Part shown: positions 26,713-34,473 of the stretch, piece after piece
Layout of the letters: each line of letters opens with the position of its first letter
Numbering within the stretch: the first letter of the stretch is position 1
Origin: Thalassocella blandensis
Lineage (GTDB): Bacteria; Pseudomonadota; Gammaproteobacteria; Pseudomonadales; Cellvibrionaceae
Direction: 5' to 3'
Assembly (NCBI GenBank): GCA_902141825.1
Contig: CABFPG010000002.1
Coordinates: 1 to 64,000 of the forward strand
Length of the DNA: 64,000 nucleotides
The notes under the pieces: model-generated
What the model saw: the letters and a program-made list of their open reading frames with translations, nothing else
Told to the model about the DNA's origin: nothing
Databases searched by the model: none
Position numbers and translations under genes: made by a program

Positions 26713-27513
26713 TCAGAAGTTAGGCAACCGTAGCGGCGCCATTGGTTCTGCTGACTGGTGAAACAGCAACTCAAGTCCAACACGACTCCCGCGTCTTACA
26801 CGACTGACTGCATGTTTCAAGGTAACACGGTAATAGCCTTTATTCCCTTTAAATGGTCGAGCTGAGGTGGACAGAATCAGAACGTCCCCAGGTTTCAATT
26901 TGACAACGGCCGGACGGGATTGCATTCGTGGACGCTGCTCTACCATTACAAAATCCCCACCAGAAAAATCATCTTCGGATTGGGATAAAACAGCAGCTAA
27001 TTGAAATGGAAACACATTTTCACCCTGATTCTTTTGGTGAAGTAATATGTAGTTTTCAACCCGTAATTCAGTGATATGTGATTGTTCTTGCGTCTGTCCA
27101 GCCAGGATATTGCTTCGCTTAAAAGCCTCATATTCCTTAGGGAAACTACTTTTTACTCCTAAAACATCTTGCCATCGATTCGCAATCGTGACTAAGCGGC
27201 GGTAAAACTCCTCCCGCAAAAGCGTCAAGGGCGCCGGTAGTTGCGCATCAAAATAAAAGATGTCTCCGCTCCCTAGCGCTTCGTCTTCCAGCGTGGCTTG
27301 TCGAACCTTCGGCAGAAACATTCGTTCTGCCTGGGGCTTGGTAAAGGTTTGAGTAAGGTGTTCATCAGCTACGCTTTTATGAAAAAAATATTCAGTAATA
27401 GAATGTCTGAATTGTGCATCCAGTACTTGGGGAAGCACTGCAAATCCGTCGGCATCCAACTGTGTACGGATATCCGTCCAGTTATACTGATCCAGTTTCA
27501 TACCAATAGACAT
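26713..27513 (-). CDS. PF09859-type 2OG-Fe(II) oxygenase paralogue with altered iron ligand
   Basis: The 266-aa paralogue of the protein at 28710-29426. It shares FSGGDFVMVEQRPRMQSR, the late His in LKHAVSRVRRGSR and the Arg expected to bind 2-oxoglutarate. The H-x-D iron motif is HQK here (LLHQKNQGENVFPFQ) where the paralogue has HQD, so one metal ligand is missing. It may be catalytically dead or have changed chemistry. It sits 12 bp downstream of ada in the same operon. Members of this family are linked to DNA or nucleobase damage handling. Confidence 0.85.
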   Translation of the reverse strand: MSIGMKLDQYNWTDIRTQLDADGFAVLPQVLDAQFRHSITEYFFHKSVADEHLTQTFTKPQAERMFLPKVRQATLEDEALGSGDIFYFDAQLPAPLTLLREEFYRRLVTIANRWQDVLGVKSSFPKEYEAFKRSNILAGQTQEQSHITELRVENYILLHQKNQGENVFPFQLAAVLSQSEDDFSGGDFVMVEQRPRMQSRPAVVKLKPGDVLILSTSARPFKGNKGYYRVTLKHAVSRVRRGSRVGLELLFHQSAEPMAPLRLPNF

Positions 27514-27525
27514 TTGAAAGCGGCC

Positions 27526-28593
27526 TCAACCCTGTTCGAATTCTCGATACAATAATTCACGTTTTCGATCTATTCCCCAGCGGTAGCCGGATACGTCCCC
27601 ATTGAGCCTGACTACTCGGTGGCAAGGTATAGCTACGGCTATTCGGTTTTTAGCGCACGCCTGCGCAACGGCACGAACAGCTTTAGGTGAACCAATTCGT
27701 TTAGCGAGCTCTGCATAGCTTATGGTTTTTCCTGGAGGAATTTTCTGTAATGCTCGCCAGACACGCTCCTGGAATGCGGTGCCTCGGACATCCAGGGGTA
27801 AATGTAATCCCGTTTTTGGAGACTCAATAAATCCCACCACAATCGCGACTAAACTTTCGAACTCATCGTCACCGCCAATGATCTCAGCCTTCGGAAACTG
27901 ATCTTGAAGATCCCGTACTAATATATCAGCATCATCACCGAGTAAAATCGCGCAAATTCCGCGCTGCGTCCGGGCCACTAGAATAGCACCCAAAGAACAT
28001 CGTCCTACAGCAAATTGCACCTCCATCCCGATCCCGCCCGCCCGGTATTCGCTCGCTCGCATTCCTAACAGACGTTCAGAGCTTTCATAAAAGCGGCTAT
28101 TTGAATTAAATCCAGCGCCGTAAATAGCTTCCGTAATAGATAAACTCGGAGTATTCAGTTCTTCACGTAGCCTTTGTGCACGAAAAGCAGAGCCATAAGC
28201 TTTTGGCGTTAAACCTGTTACAGATTTAAATATACGATGAAAATGGAATGGACTTAAGCCAACGGCTGCGGCCAGATCAGCCAGTGGCGGTGGAGTCTCT
28301 ACATTCTCTATCAACCGGCAAGCGCGAATAACAGGGGCAACATGCTTGTCTGGCAGTTTTGTTTGGCTGCCAATTTTGAATTCACTGTGACGATATCCGG
28401 CCGCTTCTGCAGCCTCTGCAGAATCAAAAAATTCAACATGCTTGCGCTTAGGTAAGTGCGTACAATCACTTGGCAGGCAGTACATACCCGTTGTTCGCAC
28501 CGCAAAGACAAAACAACCATCGGCGGCAACGTCACGAGTTTGCATGGCTGCCCAGCGGTCGTCCTCTGTTTTATAGGGGGGATAAAGATTCAT
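27526..28593 (-). CDS. ada: Ada: O6-alkylguanine-DNA alkyltransferase and AraC-type regulator
   Basis: The 355-aa protein has three parts. Residues 1-75 are the Ada metal-binding domain with YCLPSDC but AGYRHSEFK where E. coli has the RPCKRC pair, so two zinc Cys are missing. An AraC helix-turn-helix domain (about 90-180) follows, then the alkyltransferase (about 190-352) with active-site Cys324 in IPCHRVV. The C-terminal methyl transfer should work; sensing of methylphosphotriesters through the N-domain is doubtful. It heads the operon ada-oxygenase-zinc domain and has a promoter box shared with the neighbouring operon. Confidence 0.93.
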   Translation of the reverse strand: MNLYPPYKTEDDRWAAMQTRDVAADGCFVFAVRTTGMYCLPSDCTHLPKRKHVEFFDSAEAAEAAGYRHSEFKIGSQTKLPDKHVAPVIRACRLIENVETPPPLADLAAAVGLSPFHFHRIFKSVTGLTPKAYGSAFRAQRLREELNTPSLSITEAIYGAGFNSNSRFYESSERLLGMRASEYRAGGIGMEVQFAVGRCSLGAILVARTQRGICAILLGDDADILVRDLQDQFPKAEIIGGDDEFESLVAIVVGFIESPKTGLHLPLDVRGTAFQERVWRALQKIPPGKTISYAELAKRIGSPKAVRAVAQACAKNRIAVAIPCHRVVRLNGDVSGYRWGIDRKRELLYREFEQG

Positions 28594-28626
28594 AAATATA
28601 CTCCAGTGAGCACTATTAAAAAAATC

Positions 28627-28667
28627 ACTATAACGAGGTGCATCACTACACGCATTCCGATTCTTGC
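28627..28667 (-). promoter_or_regulatory. Putative Ada-activated promoter of the ada operon
   Basis: Minus strand: box GCAAGAATCGGAATGC (28667-28652), 19 bp, then -10-like TATAGT (28632-28627) followed by GA. The same box with one change and the same 19-bp spacing to TACAGTGA occurs at 29749-29709 ahead of the second operon. Confidence 0.75.
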
Positions 28668-28709
28668 GGTTTTAACTTCTTGAATCTAATAAAGGAAACT
28701 ACGAGGTGT

Positions 28710-29426
28710 TTATTTCGCATCATGAAAAATTAAACCGATAGCGTAGCGCTGCCCACGTAATATTCTGCTGACACCGTGGCGCATTGCTACTTTTTTAAAA
28801 AATGCGGTTTTATGTCTCGTTCTACGCTGGGCCGACACAGGGCGATGCTTTACGGTGAATATGACGGCATCGCCTTTGTTAAGTGAGATTACTTCTGCCC
28901 GCTGTCTGTTCGCGGAATTTTCTGTCATAACAAATTCACCGCCAAGGAAATCTGTGCCCGGATCAGACAATAAAATGGCAGTCTGCAAAGGAAATATCAG
29001 GTCGCCATAAAGGTCCTGATGAAGGCAATTGTAGTGGCTTTCTTTATAGCGAAGTATTAGTGGAGTAGGTTGTAGTTGCCCGGACTCATGGCAAGTTTCT
29101 AAATATTCCGAAAGCTCCGGCGGAAACAAAACAGGCAGCCCCATTTGTTGATTCCAGCGATTCGCAATGGGCACCAAATTGCGAAAGAGTGCATGGCGGA
29201 GTTGCTCAAGCAGCGCGGGCAGGGGATAGGAAAAATATTTGTATTCACCCAGACCAAACCCGTGTTTCGCCATTACAACTCGTTTGCGAAAATTGCTTTC
29301 CTGCGAGTATAAAGACGTGAGGGCATCACATTGGTCTGCGCTAAGTAAACCAGGTAAAACTGCATTACCGTAAGTATCCAGAGAGGATTCAATGTTCCTC
29401 CAGCTTAGGTTTTCAATCTCATTCAT
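28710..29426 (-). CDS. PF09859-type 2OG-Fe(II) oxygenase
   Basis: The 238-aa oxygenase has the double-stranded beta-helix core. The iron ligands are His and Asp in NCLHQDLYGD and a late His in MRHGVSRILRG; Arg in GQRYAIGLIFHD likely binds 2-oxoglutarate. LGGEFVMTENSANRQRAEV is the family signature region. The gene overlaps the end of the ChaC fragment by a few bases and ends about 115 bp before ada. Family members often neighbour ada and are thought to act on alkylated nucleic acid or nucleotides. Confidence 0.9.
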   Translation of the reverse strand: MNEIENLSWRNIESSLDTYGNAVLPGLLSADQCDALTSLYSQESNFRKRVVMAKHGFGLGEYKYFSYPLPALLEQLRHALFRNLVPIANRWNQQMGLPVLFPPELSEYLETCHESGQLQPTPLILRYKESHYNCLHQDLYGDLIFPLQTAILLSDPGTDFLGGEFVMTENSANRQRAEVISLNKGDAVIFTVKHRPVSAQRRTRHKTAFFKKVAMRHGVSRILRGQRYAIGLIFHDAK

Positions 29427-29658
29427 CAGTCACGCATCCCTGTAAATTCGTTTTAGTTTGCAGGGTTTCGTTCCAAATTAGAGAACTGTCACCAAACACC
29501 CAAACATCATCGGAAGGGCGGGCTGCGAGCACATTCTTTATTAAAGCAGTGCTGGCATGCGTATCAAAATAACGTGTTTCAATCTGTTCTCGATTAAGGT
29601 TTGGTGGGGTGGTAGAACGCTTTTGTGGTGCCGAAAGTGAAATGGTTTCTCTCTTCAT
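29419..29658 (-). pseudogene. Truncated ChaC-like gamma-glutamylcyclotransferase N-terminus
   Basis: The 79-aa frame looks like the first third of a ChaC-family protein: NREQIETRYFDTHASTALIK and VWVFGDSSLIWNETL match the usual opening and the WVFGYGSLIWN substrate loop, with GYGSL changed to GDSSL. The rest of the domain, including the catalytic Glu, is absent; the frame stops within the start of the oxygenase gene. It has its own promoter with an Ada-type box. It may be a relic, or a leader peptide retained for coupled translation. Confidence 0.7.
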
Positions 29659-29708
29659 TGATTTCCCGTAAGTGCTAGCCGCGTTTAGTGCTTCAGGTAT
29701 AAAACTTC

Positions 29709-29749
29709 ACTGTAAACTCGGGGAAATCATTGTGCACTCCGATTCTTGC
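29709..29749 (-). promoter_or_regulatory. Second putative Ada-activated promoter
   Basis: Minus strand: box GCAAGAATCGGAGTGC (29749-29734), 19 bp, then TACAGT (29714-29709) followed by GA. It lies 75 bp upstream of the ChaC-fragment start and matches the ada promoter box at 15 of 16 positions. Confidence 0.75.
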
Positions 29750-29829
29750 TAACAGTCATAACCGGGGCCGGAAAAGAAAAGAGAATCAAGTGGCGAGCTA
29801 TGGCCGTATTCGCCTGGATTTCCAGGCTT

Positions 29830-29904
29830 GAGCTATTTAGGTTTGGGCTATCTAGGCTTAAGCTATCTAGGTTTGAGCCATCTGGATTTAGGGCAACTAG
29901 CCTT
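29830..29904. repeat. 15-bp tandem array, unit like GAGCTATCTAGGTTT
   Basis: Four diverged 15-bp units (29830-29844, 29845-29859, 29860-29874, 29875-29889) and a poorer fifth one to 29904. The array sits between the Ada-type promoter and the 3' end of the TetR gene at 29911. Confidence 0.85.
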
Positions 29905-29910
29905 GTCCAA

Positions 29911-30522
29911 TCACCCTGCAAAGATGCTTCTAAATCCTTCCAGTGACATATCCACGAAGCGTTCATCCGTGATTTCAGCCGGCGGACGTACAACATTATG
30001 AATAACCAGAGATGCTAAGCCATGGGTATGAGACCAACCCGCCAATGCAGCACCACGAACTTCTGCAGTTTGGGCATCCTTGTCTAAGTACTCAGCGACA
30101 ATCCGTTTAAGTTCCCCAAAGGCCTCACGGCGACTGGATTGTAATTCCGAAATCATTTCACTATCAGAGAATTCTGGGCCAAACATTAATTGGTACAGAG
30201 CGGGATTTTTTCTTGCGAAACTGAAATAGGCGAGACTTGCCGTTCTTATTTTTTCTTCCTTTGGGGTGCCTCTATCTTGTTCGGCCAGCACTGTCGCCAA
30301 TTCGTCAAACCCTTTTGCCGCTAAGCAGCCCACAAGTTCTGTTCGATTGGCAAAATGGTGGTACGCCGCGGTACAGCTAACGCCGACTTTGTCTGAAACC
30401 GCTCTTACTGAAAGTTTAGTCGGGCCGACTTCTTCGAGCATTTCTCGTGCGGCACTAAGCAAGAGTACACGCAAGTTTCCCACGTGGTAGGTGTTTCGTT
30501 TGCGTTCAGAAGCTTTTTTCAT
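29911..30522 (-). CDS. TetR-family regulator
   Basis: The 203-aa protein starts at MKKASERKRNTYH; the frame extends upstream to 30615 but that part is an AT-rich run of TTTAA-containing repeats and is unlikely to be translated. Helix-turn-helix at about 22-62 (EEVGPTKLSVRAVSDKVGVS, CTAAYHHFANRTELVGCLA); C-terminal WHG/TetR_C_33-like domain (SFARKNPALYQLMFGPEF). It is divergent from the crotonase-dehydrogenase-reductase operon and is its likely repressor. Confidence 0.88.
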   Translation of the reverse strand: MKKASERKRNTYHVGNLRVLLLSAAREMLEEVGPTKLSVRAVSDKVGVSCTAAYHHFANRTELVGCLAAKGFDELATVLAEQDRGTPKEEKIRTASLAYFSFARKNPALYQLMFGPEFSDSEMISELQSSRREAFGELKRIVAEYLDKDAQTAEVRGAALAGWSHTHGLASLVIHNVVRPPAEITDERFVDMSLEGFRSIFAG

Positions 30523-30864
30523 TGCGGGCTCGGCCTTTAATTGAGGAGCGTTTAATTGTGTGCATTTAGTTAAGGGGCTTATATTTAACGGGTTTTTATT
30601 TAATGAGCAGTACATTTAAGAAGCCTGGCATTCAAGGCGCGGAACAGGGCGCCAGGACCTTAGCCCAGAGAGACGTTCTGCTCAGCAAGATCGATCTTAT
30701 CACAAGAAAGAATCTTTACAGTGATAAGTTTGGTGGTATAGACTACTTCATCAGCTGAACAGAAATCAGCTATATGCGCCAAAGCACCTGACGCTGGGAC
30801 TTAAGCCAGGCTAAAAAAACAAAACCCCAAAAAGCAGCGTCACCCTCTAAATTTGGAGAATTCC
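30523..30864. other. Divergent promoter region with degenerate TTTAA-spaced repeats
   Basis: About six TTTAA-containing elements spaced about 15-17 bp occur at 30536-30620, resembling the other short-period arrays in this window but more decayed. Further on, TGACGCTG (30788-30795) and CAGCGTCA (about 30833-30841) form an 8-bp inverted repeat just ahead of the crotonase start, a possible TetR site. Confidence 0.45.
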
Positions 30865-31701
30865 ATGTCTACAACCTATGAATGTTTCGAAATAAGCGTG
30901 GAAGATGGTATCGCGCATTTACAATTGAGCCGACCACAGAAGGCCAATAGTCTGACCCAGTCCTTCTGGACAGAGCTTCCGCAAGCAGTTCAGAAACTTA
31001 ATCGTTCTGGTGAGGTGCGTATTTTAGTGATTTCCGCTCAGGGCAAAACATTTTGCGGTGGCCTGGATCTCAATATGTTTGCCGAATGCCAGGAATTCCG
31101 TGCTGCTTCGGCCATAGACAGAGAAGCCCTGCAAGCCGTAGTACTCCATATGCAAGACGCTATTAATTCACTGGAACGGGCTCGCTTTCCCGTAATAGCC
31201 GCCATTCAAGGAACCTGCATCGGGGCCGGGCTGGACCTGATTTCTGCCTGCGACTTTTGTTTTGCGACGGAAAATGTAACGTTCAGAATCGAAGAAACCA
31301 ACATTGGTATGATGGCTGACCTTGGCGTTCTTCAGCGCTTGCCCAGGTTAATCCCCCCATCGCTGGCCCGATATCTTGCCTTAACCGGGAATTCCTTGAG
31401 TGCTGAAGACGCTTTACGATATGGCCTGTTAGTACGGACCTTTCCCGATAGTGAATCACTCATGCATGCCGCTCTTGCCACAGCAAAACAAATTGCCGAA
31501 AAGCCACCGATTGCAATTAATGGAATTAAGCGAGCAATGATATACAGTCGCGACCACGGTGTTTACGAAGCACTAGAGCATACCGCAATGCTGCAAATGT
31601 CTTACCTTAATGGGGCGGACATCATGCGAGCAATGGAAAGTAGAGCTTCGGGTAACGCAGCAGACTTTGCCAATTTGCATTCCATTCCTACAGAGAAATA
31701 G
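30865..31701 (+). CDS. Enoyl-CoA hydratase/isomerase, dienoyl-CoA isomerase-like
   Basis: The 278-aa crotonase-fold enzyme starts at ATG 30865 with GGAG 7 bp upstream. The oxyanion segments are GKTFCGGLDLNMF and IQGTCIGAGLDLISACDF. FRIEETNIGMMADLGVLQRLP places acidic residues as in Delta3,5-Delta2,4-dienoyl-CoA isomerase (ECH1), rather than in the hydratase. It is the first gene of an operon with a flavin dehydrogenase and a ferredoxin reductase, so it probably handles an unsaturated acyl-CoA or related CoA ester. Confidence 0.88.
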   Translation: MSTTYECFEISVEDGIAHLQLSRPQKANSLTQSFWTELPQAVQKLNRSGEVRILVISAQGKTFCGGLDLNMFAECQEFRAASAIDREALQAVVLHMQDAINSLERARFPVIAAIQGTCIGAGLDLISACDFCFATENVTFRIEETNIGMMADLGVLQRLPRLIPPSLARYLALTGNSLSAEDALRYGLLVRTFPDSESLMHAALATAKQIAEKPPIAINGIKRAMIYSRDHGVYEALEHTAMLQMSYLNGADIMRAMESRASGNAADFANLHSIPTEK

Positions 31702-31744
31702 CTTTTTTTCATTATATCTTATCACCGAAAAGTTTGAGGCTTGC

Positions 31745-33265
31745 ATGAAACACTATGATGTTGTTGTTATCGGGGCAGGGAACGGAGGCTTAACAGCTGC
31801 CGCGGCCACGCAGCGAGGTGGAAAAACTACGCTGTTATTGGAACGCCACAATATACCTGGAGGCTGCGCCACTTCTTTTGTCCGTGGAAATTTTGAATTT
31901 GAAGTAGCACTACATCAGCTCAGCGGATTAGGTACGGAATCACAACCATTTGTTATGCGTGATATTTTTAATTCCCTGGGCGTAATGGACAAAGTTGAAT
32001 TTATTCAGGAACGCGATTTGTATCGTTTAGCGGTTCCCGGAGAATTAGATATAACACTTCCAGCCAGCTGGAAAGGCCTTCAAAAAACACTGCAAGAACA
32101 CTTCCCAGAAGAAGAGCAAGCGATAGTCCAGTTTATGGACATTTGTGAGAAAGTCACCCTGGAAGGCTTTTTAACACTTCCCAAAGCAAAGCGCAGCAAT
32201 AATCCAGAAGTATTAAATGATGAATGTGCACATTTCGTAAAATATGGTTTTCGCAGTGCACTTGATGTCTTGAGTGAGCTTTTTAGCAATAAAAAACTCA
32301 TCACTTTAATCTCTTCTTATTGGAATTACGTCGGTGTGCCGCCCAGTCAGATGTTATTTTCCGATCTCGCCTCCATGCTGTATTCCTATGCCGTATTTAA
32401 GCCCTGGCATATTAAAGGGGGATCACAATCGCTTTCGAATGCATTAGTAGAATCATTTATTGAAGCCGGTGGCGACGTACGTTTTAATTGCGGCGCTGAA
32501 AAAATTCTCACCGAAGCGGGCGGGGTGACCGGTGTTCAGCTGGAAACTGGCGAACGGGTTACCTGTAACGCGGTCATTTCTAATGCTAGTCCGCTCGTCA
32601 CTTTCAATGAACTGTTAGACCACGATCAACTGCCAATCAAAGTCCAACAGGATTTTAAATCCAGGCGCATGGGAACTTCCGCATTTGTTATATATTTAGG
32701 ATTAGATTGCACACCCGAAGAACTCGGCATTACTGCGCCTTCTTCCTTCATTTCTTCCACTTTGGATTGGGAAGCAGTAAGTGACCGCATGGAGGCATTT
32801 GATAGTCCGCTTGGTGGCATGATTACCTGCTACAACCTGGATGATCCCGATGCAGCGCCACCCGGCAAAAGCCAAGTAGCCTTAGTCTGTTTGCAGTATG
32901 GCGATGTGTGGCAAACCGTCGCACCCGAAGAGTATGTCAAAACAAAATATGCTTTTGCCGAAAAACTGATTGACTTGATAGAACAGGTTTATCCAAAGGT
33001 ACGTCATTTTATTGAAGAAATAGAAGTCGCCACACCACTGACCATGATGCGCTACTTAAACACACCTGGCGGTGCCATATATGGATTTAAGCAAACGCCG
33101 GAAGATTCAAACCTTATTCGCGAACGCCTGGAAGGTGTCAACGGGTTATACAGCGTCGGATCTTGGACTTCGATGGGAGGTTTTCAACCAACATATATGG
33201 CCGGTGAATCTACTGCTCGCGCTGTACTGAAAAAATTAAACCAAATGGAGGCCCAACATGTCTGA
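31745..33265 (+). CDS. CrtI/retinol-saturase-like FAD oxidoreductase
   Basis: The 506-aa flavoprotein has an N-terminal dinucleotide motif VVVIGAGNGGLTAAAATQRG (residues 5-24), ERHNIPGGCATSF as in phytoene desaturase/all-trans-retinol saturase-like proteins, and a C-terminal FAD block GLYSVGSWTSMGGFQPTYMA. The start ATG 31745 follows the crotonase gene by 43 bp. Length is normal for the family. It overlaps the ferredoxin reductase gene by 8 bp, so electrons may be exchanged with that protein. Substrate is likely a polyunsaturated lipid or isoprenoid; not proven. Confidence 0.88.
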   Translation: MKHYDVVVIGAGNGGLTAAAATQRGGKTTLLLERHNIPGGCATSFVRGNFEFEVALHQLSGLGTESQPFVMRDIFNSLGVMDKVEFIQERDLYRLAVPGELDITLPASWKGLQKTLQEHFPEEEQAIVQFMDICEKVTLEGFLTLPKAKRSNNPEVLNDECAHFVKYGFRSALDVLSELFSNKKLITLISSYWNYVGVPPSQMLFSDLASMLYSYAVFKPWHIKGGSQSLSNALVESFIEAGGDVRFNCGAEKILTEAGGVTGVQLETGERVTCNAVISNASPLVTFNELLDHDQLPIKVQQDFKSRRMGTSAFVIYLGLDCTPEELGITAPSSFISSTLDWEAVSDRMEAFDSPLGGMITCYNLDDPDAAPPGKSQVALVCLQYGDVWQTVAPEEYVKTKYAFAEKLIDLIEQVYPKVRHFIEEIEVATPLTMMRYLNTPGGAIYGFKQTPEDSNLIRERLEGVNGLYSVGSWTSMGGFQPTYMAGESTARAVLKKLNQMEAQHV

Positions 33266-34421
33266 ACACAATGTATTAAATGGAATTGTTGGTTACCAGG
33301 AAGTCTGGCAATCTAAAGCTGCCCTTGAAAAAACTGGCAGTAACTTTCAAGAAATAAAACAAGATGTACAGAAAACCGTTGAACGCATACACCCCAAACG
33401 TTTATCGTTAAAAGTTGATCGCATTATTGAAGAAACAGCATCAACAAAAACCTTTCGACTTGTGTCCAGCACTGGCGCGGTGCTACCGCCATTTCAGGCA
33501 GGGCAGTATATCAACGTGTTTGTAGATATTAATGGGGTTGCTACCGCTCGCCCATATGCAATCGCCTCATCACCAGCACACAGGCATTACTACGATCTCA
33601 CGATCAAGCGTGCCGAAGGCGGTTTTGTTTCTCATTTCGCCCTGGATCAATTAAAAGAGGAACAGGCGCTTACCAGTTCAGGCCCAATGGGCACATTTCA
33701 CCACAACCCACTGTTTCATGGTGAAGATCTGGTTTTCCTCGCAGGTGGCTCAGGTAGCGTCCCTGCACGCAGCATGTTACTGGATATTCTCGAACGAAAT
33801 TTGCCTTATCGTTTTCACCTCATATATGTAAACAGCTTTGAACACGACGTAATATACGCTAAAGAATTGCGTGCGCTTGCCAGCACACAGGCAAACTTTA
33901 CTTTAACGGAAGTCGTCACCCGACCTACATCAAACTCACAGGGTCACAAAGGTAGACTGACGACAGAGTTCTTGTCTAATTTAGTTCCTTCAATCACCGA
34001 TAAAATGTTTTATATCTGCGGTCCAACTCCGTTTAATGAAAGCTGCATAACACTACTCACCCAACTGGGTGTAAAACGTAGACGAATAAGGGTAGAAGCT
34101 AACGGCGCCCCAAAACGACCTGACCTCCAACAAAATTGGCCGGAAGGCGTTTCGCTGAATGAAGAAGTGACAGTCACAGTGAAAGGGAAAGGCTCATACA
34201 AAACGAGAGTAGGTGAGCCACTGCTCAACAGCCTGGAGACCCACGGTTTTTCAACAGAAAACGCCTGCAGATCTGGAGAATGCAGTCTATGCCGCGTCAA
34301 ATTAGTCTCTGGTACAGTATTTAATCCAAGCGAAGCACATTTGCGTAAATCTGACCGGAAGTTTGGATGGATATATTCGTGTGTTGCTTTTCCCACCTCG
34401 GATATAGAAGTGCTTTTATAA
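33258..34421 (+). CDS. Ferredoxin reductase with C-terminal 2Fe-2S domain
   Basis: The 387-aa electron-transfer protein has an FAD-binding domain (about 45-150, RPYAIASSPAH), an NAD-binding domain (about 155-275, LAGGSGSVPARSM and FYICGPTPFNESC) and a plant-type 2Fe-2S domain (about 300-387) with Cys337, Cys342, Cys345 and Cys375. This is the order of phenylacetyl-CoA epoxidase/monooxygenase reductases (PaaE, Hmp-like). The first 45 residues are an unusual extension. It is the last gene of the operon and presumably feeds electrons to a partner, perhaps the CrtI-like enzyme or an oxygenase elsewhere. Confidence 0.9.
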   Translation: MSEHNVLNGIVGYQEVWQSKAALEKTGSNFQEIKQDVQKTVERIHPKRLSLKVDRIIEETASTKTFRLVSSTGAVLPPFQAGQYINVFVDINGVATARPYAIASSPAHRHYYDLTIKRAEGGFVSHFALDQLKEEQALTSSGPMGTFHHNPLFHGEDLVFLAGGSGSVPARSMLLDILERNLPYRFHLIYVNSFEHDVIYAKELRALASTQANFTLTEVVTRPTSNSQGHKGRLTTEFLSNLVPSITDKMFYICGPTPFNESCITLLTQLGVKRRRIRVEANGAPKRPDLQQNWPEGVSLNEEVTVTVKGKGSYKTRVGEPLLNSLETHGFSTENACRSGECSLCRVKLVSGTVFNPSEAHLRKSDRKFGWIYSCVAFPTSDIEVLL

Positions 34422-34473
34422 AGAAAAAGAATAGGTCGCTTTCAAAAAACAATAAGGGAGTTTTTACACATAT

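Noticed and set aside
29727-29996. 89-aa frame with Ser/Leu/Asn repeats
   Set aside because: It is the translation of the 15-bp tandem array and the end of the TetR gene in another frame.
30523-30615. Upstream extension of the TetR frame (29911 gene)
   Set aside because: AT-rich repeat-like sequence with no helix-turn-helix content; the family start fits at 30522.
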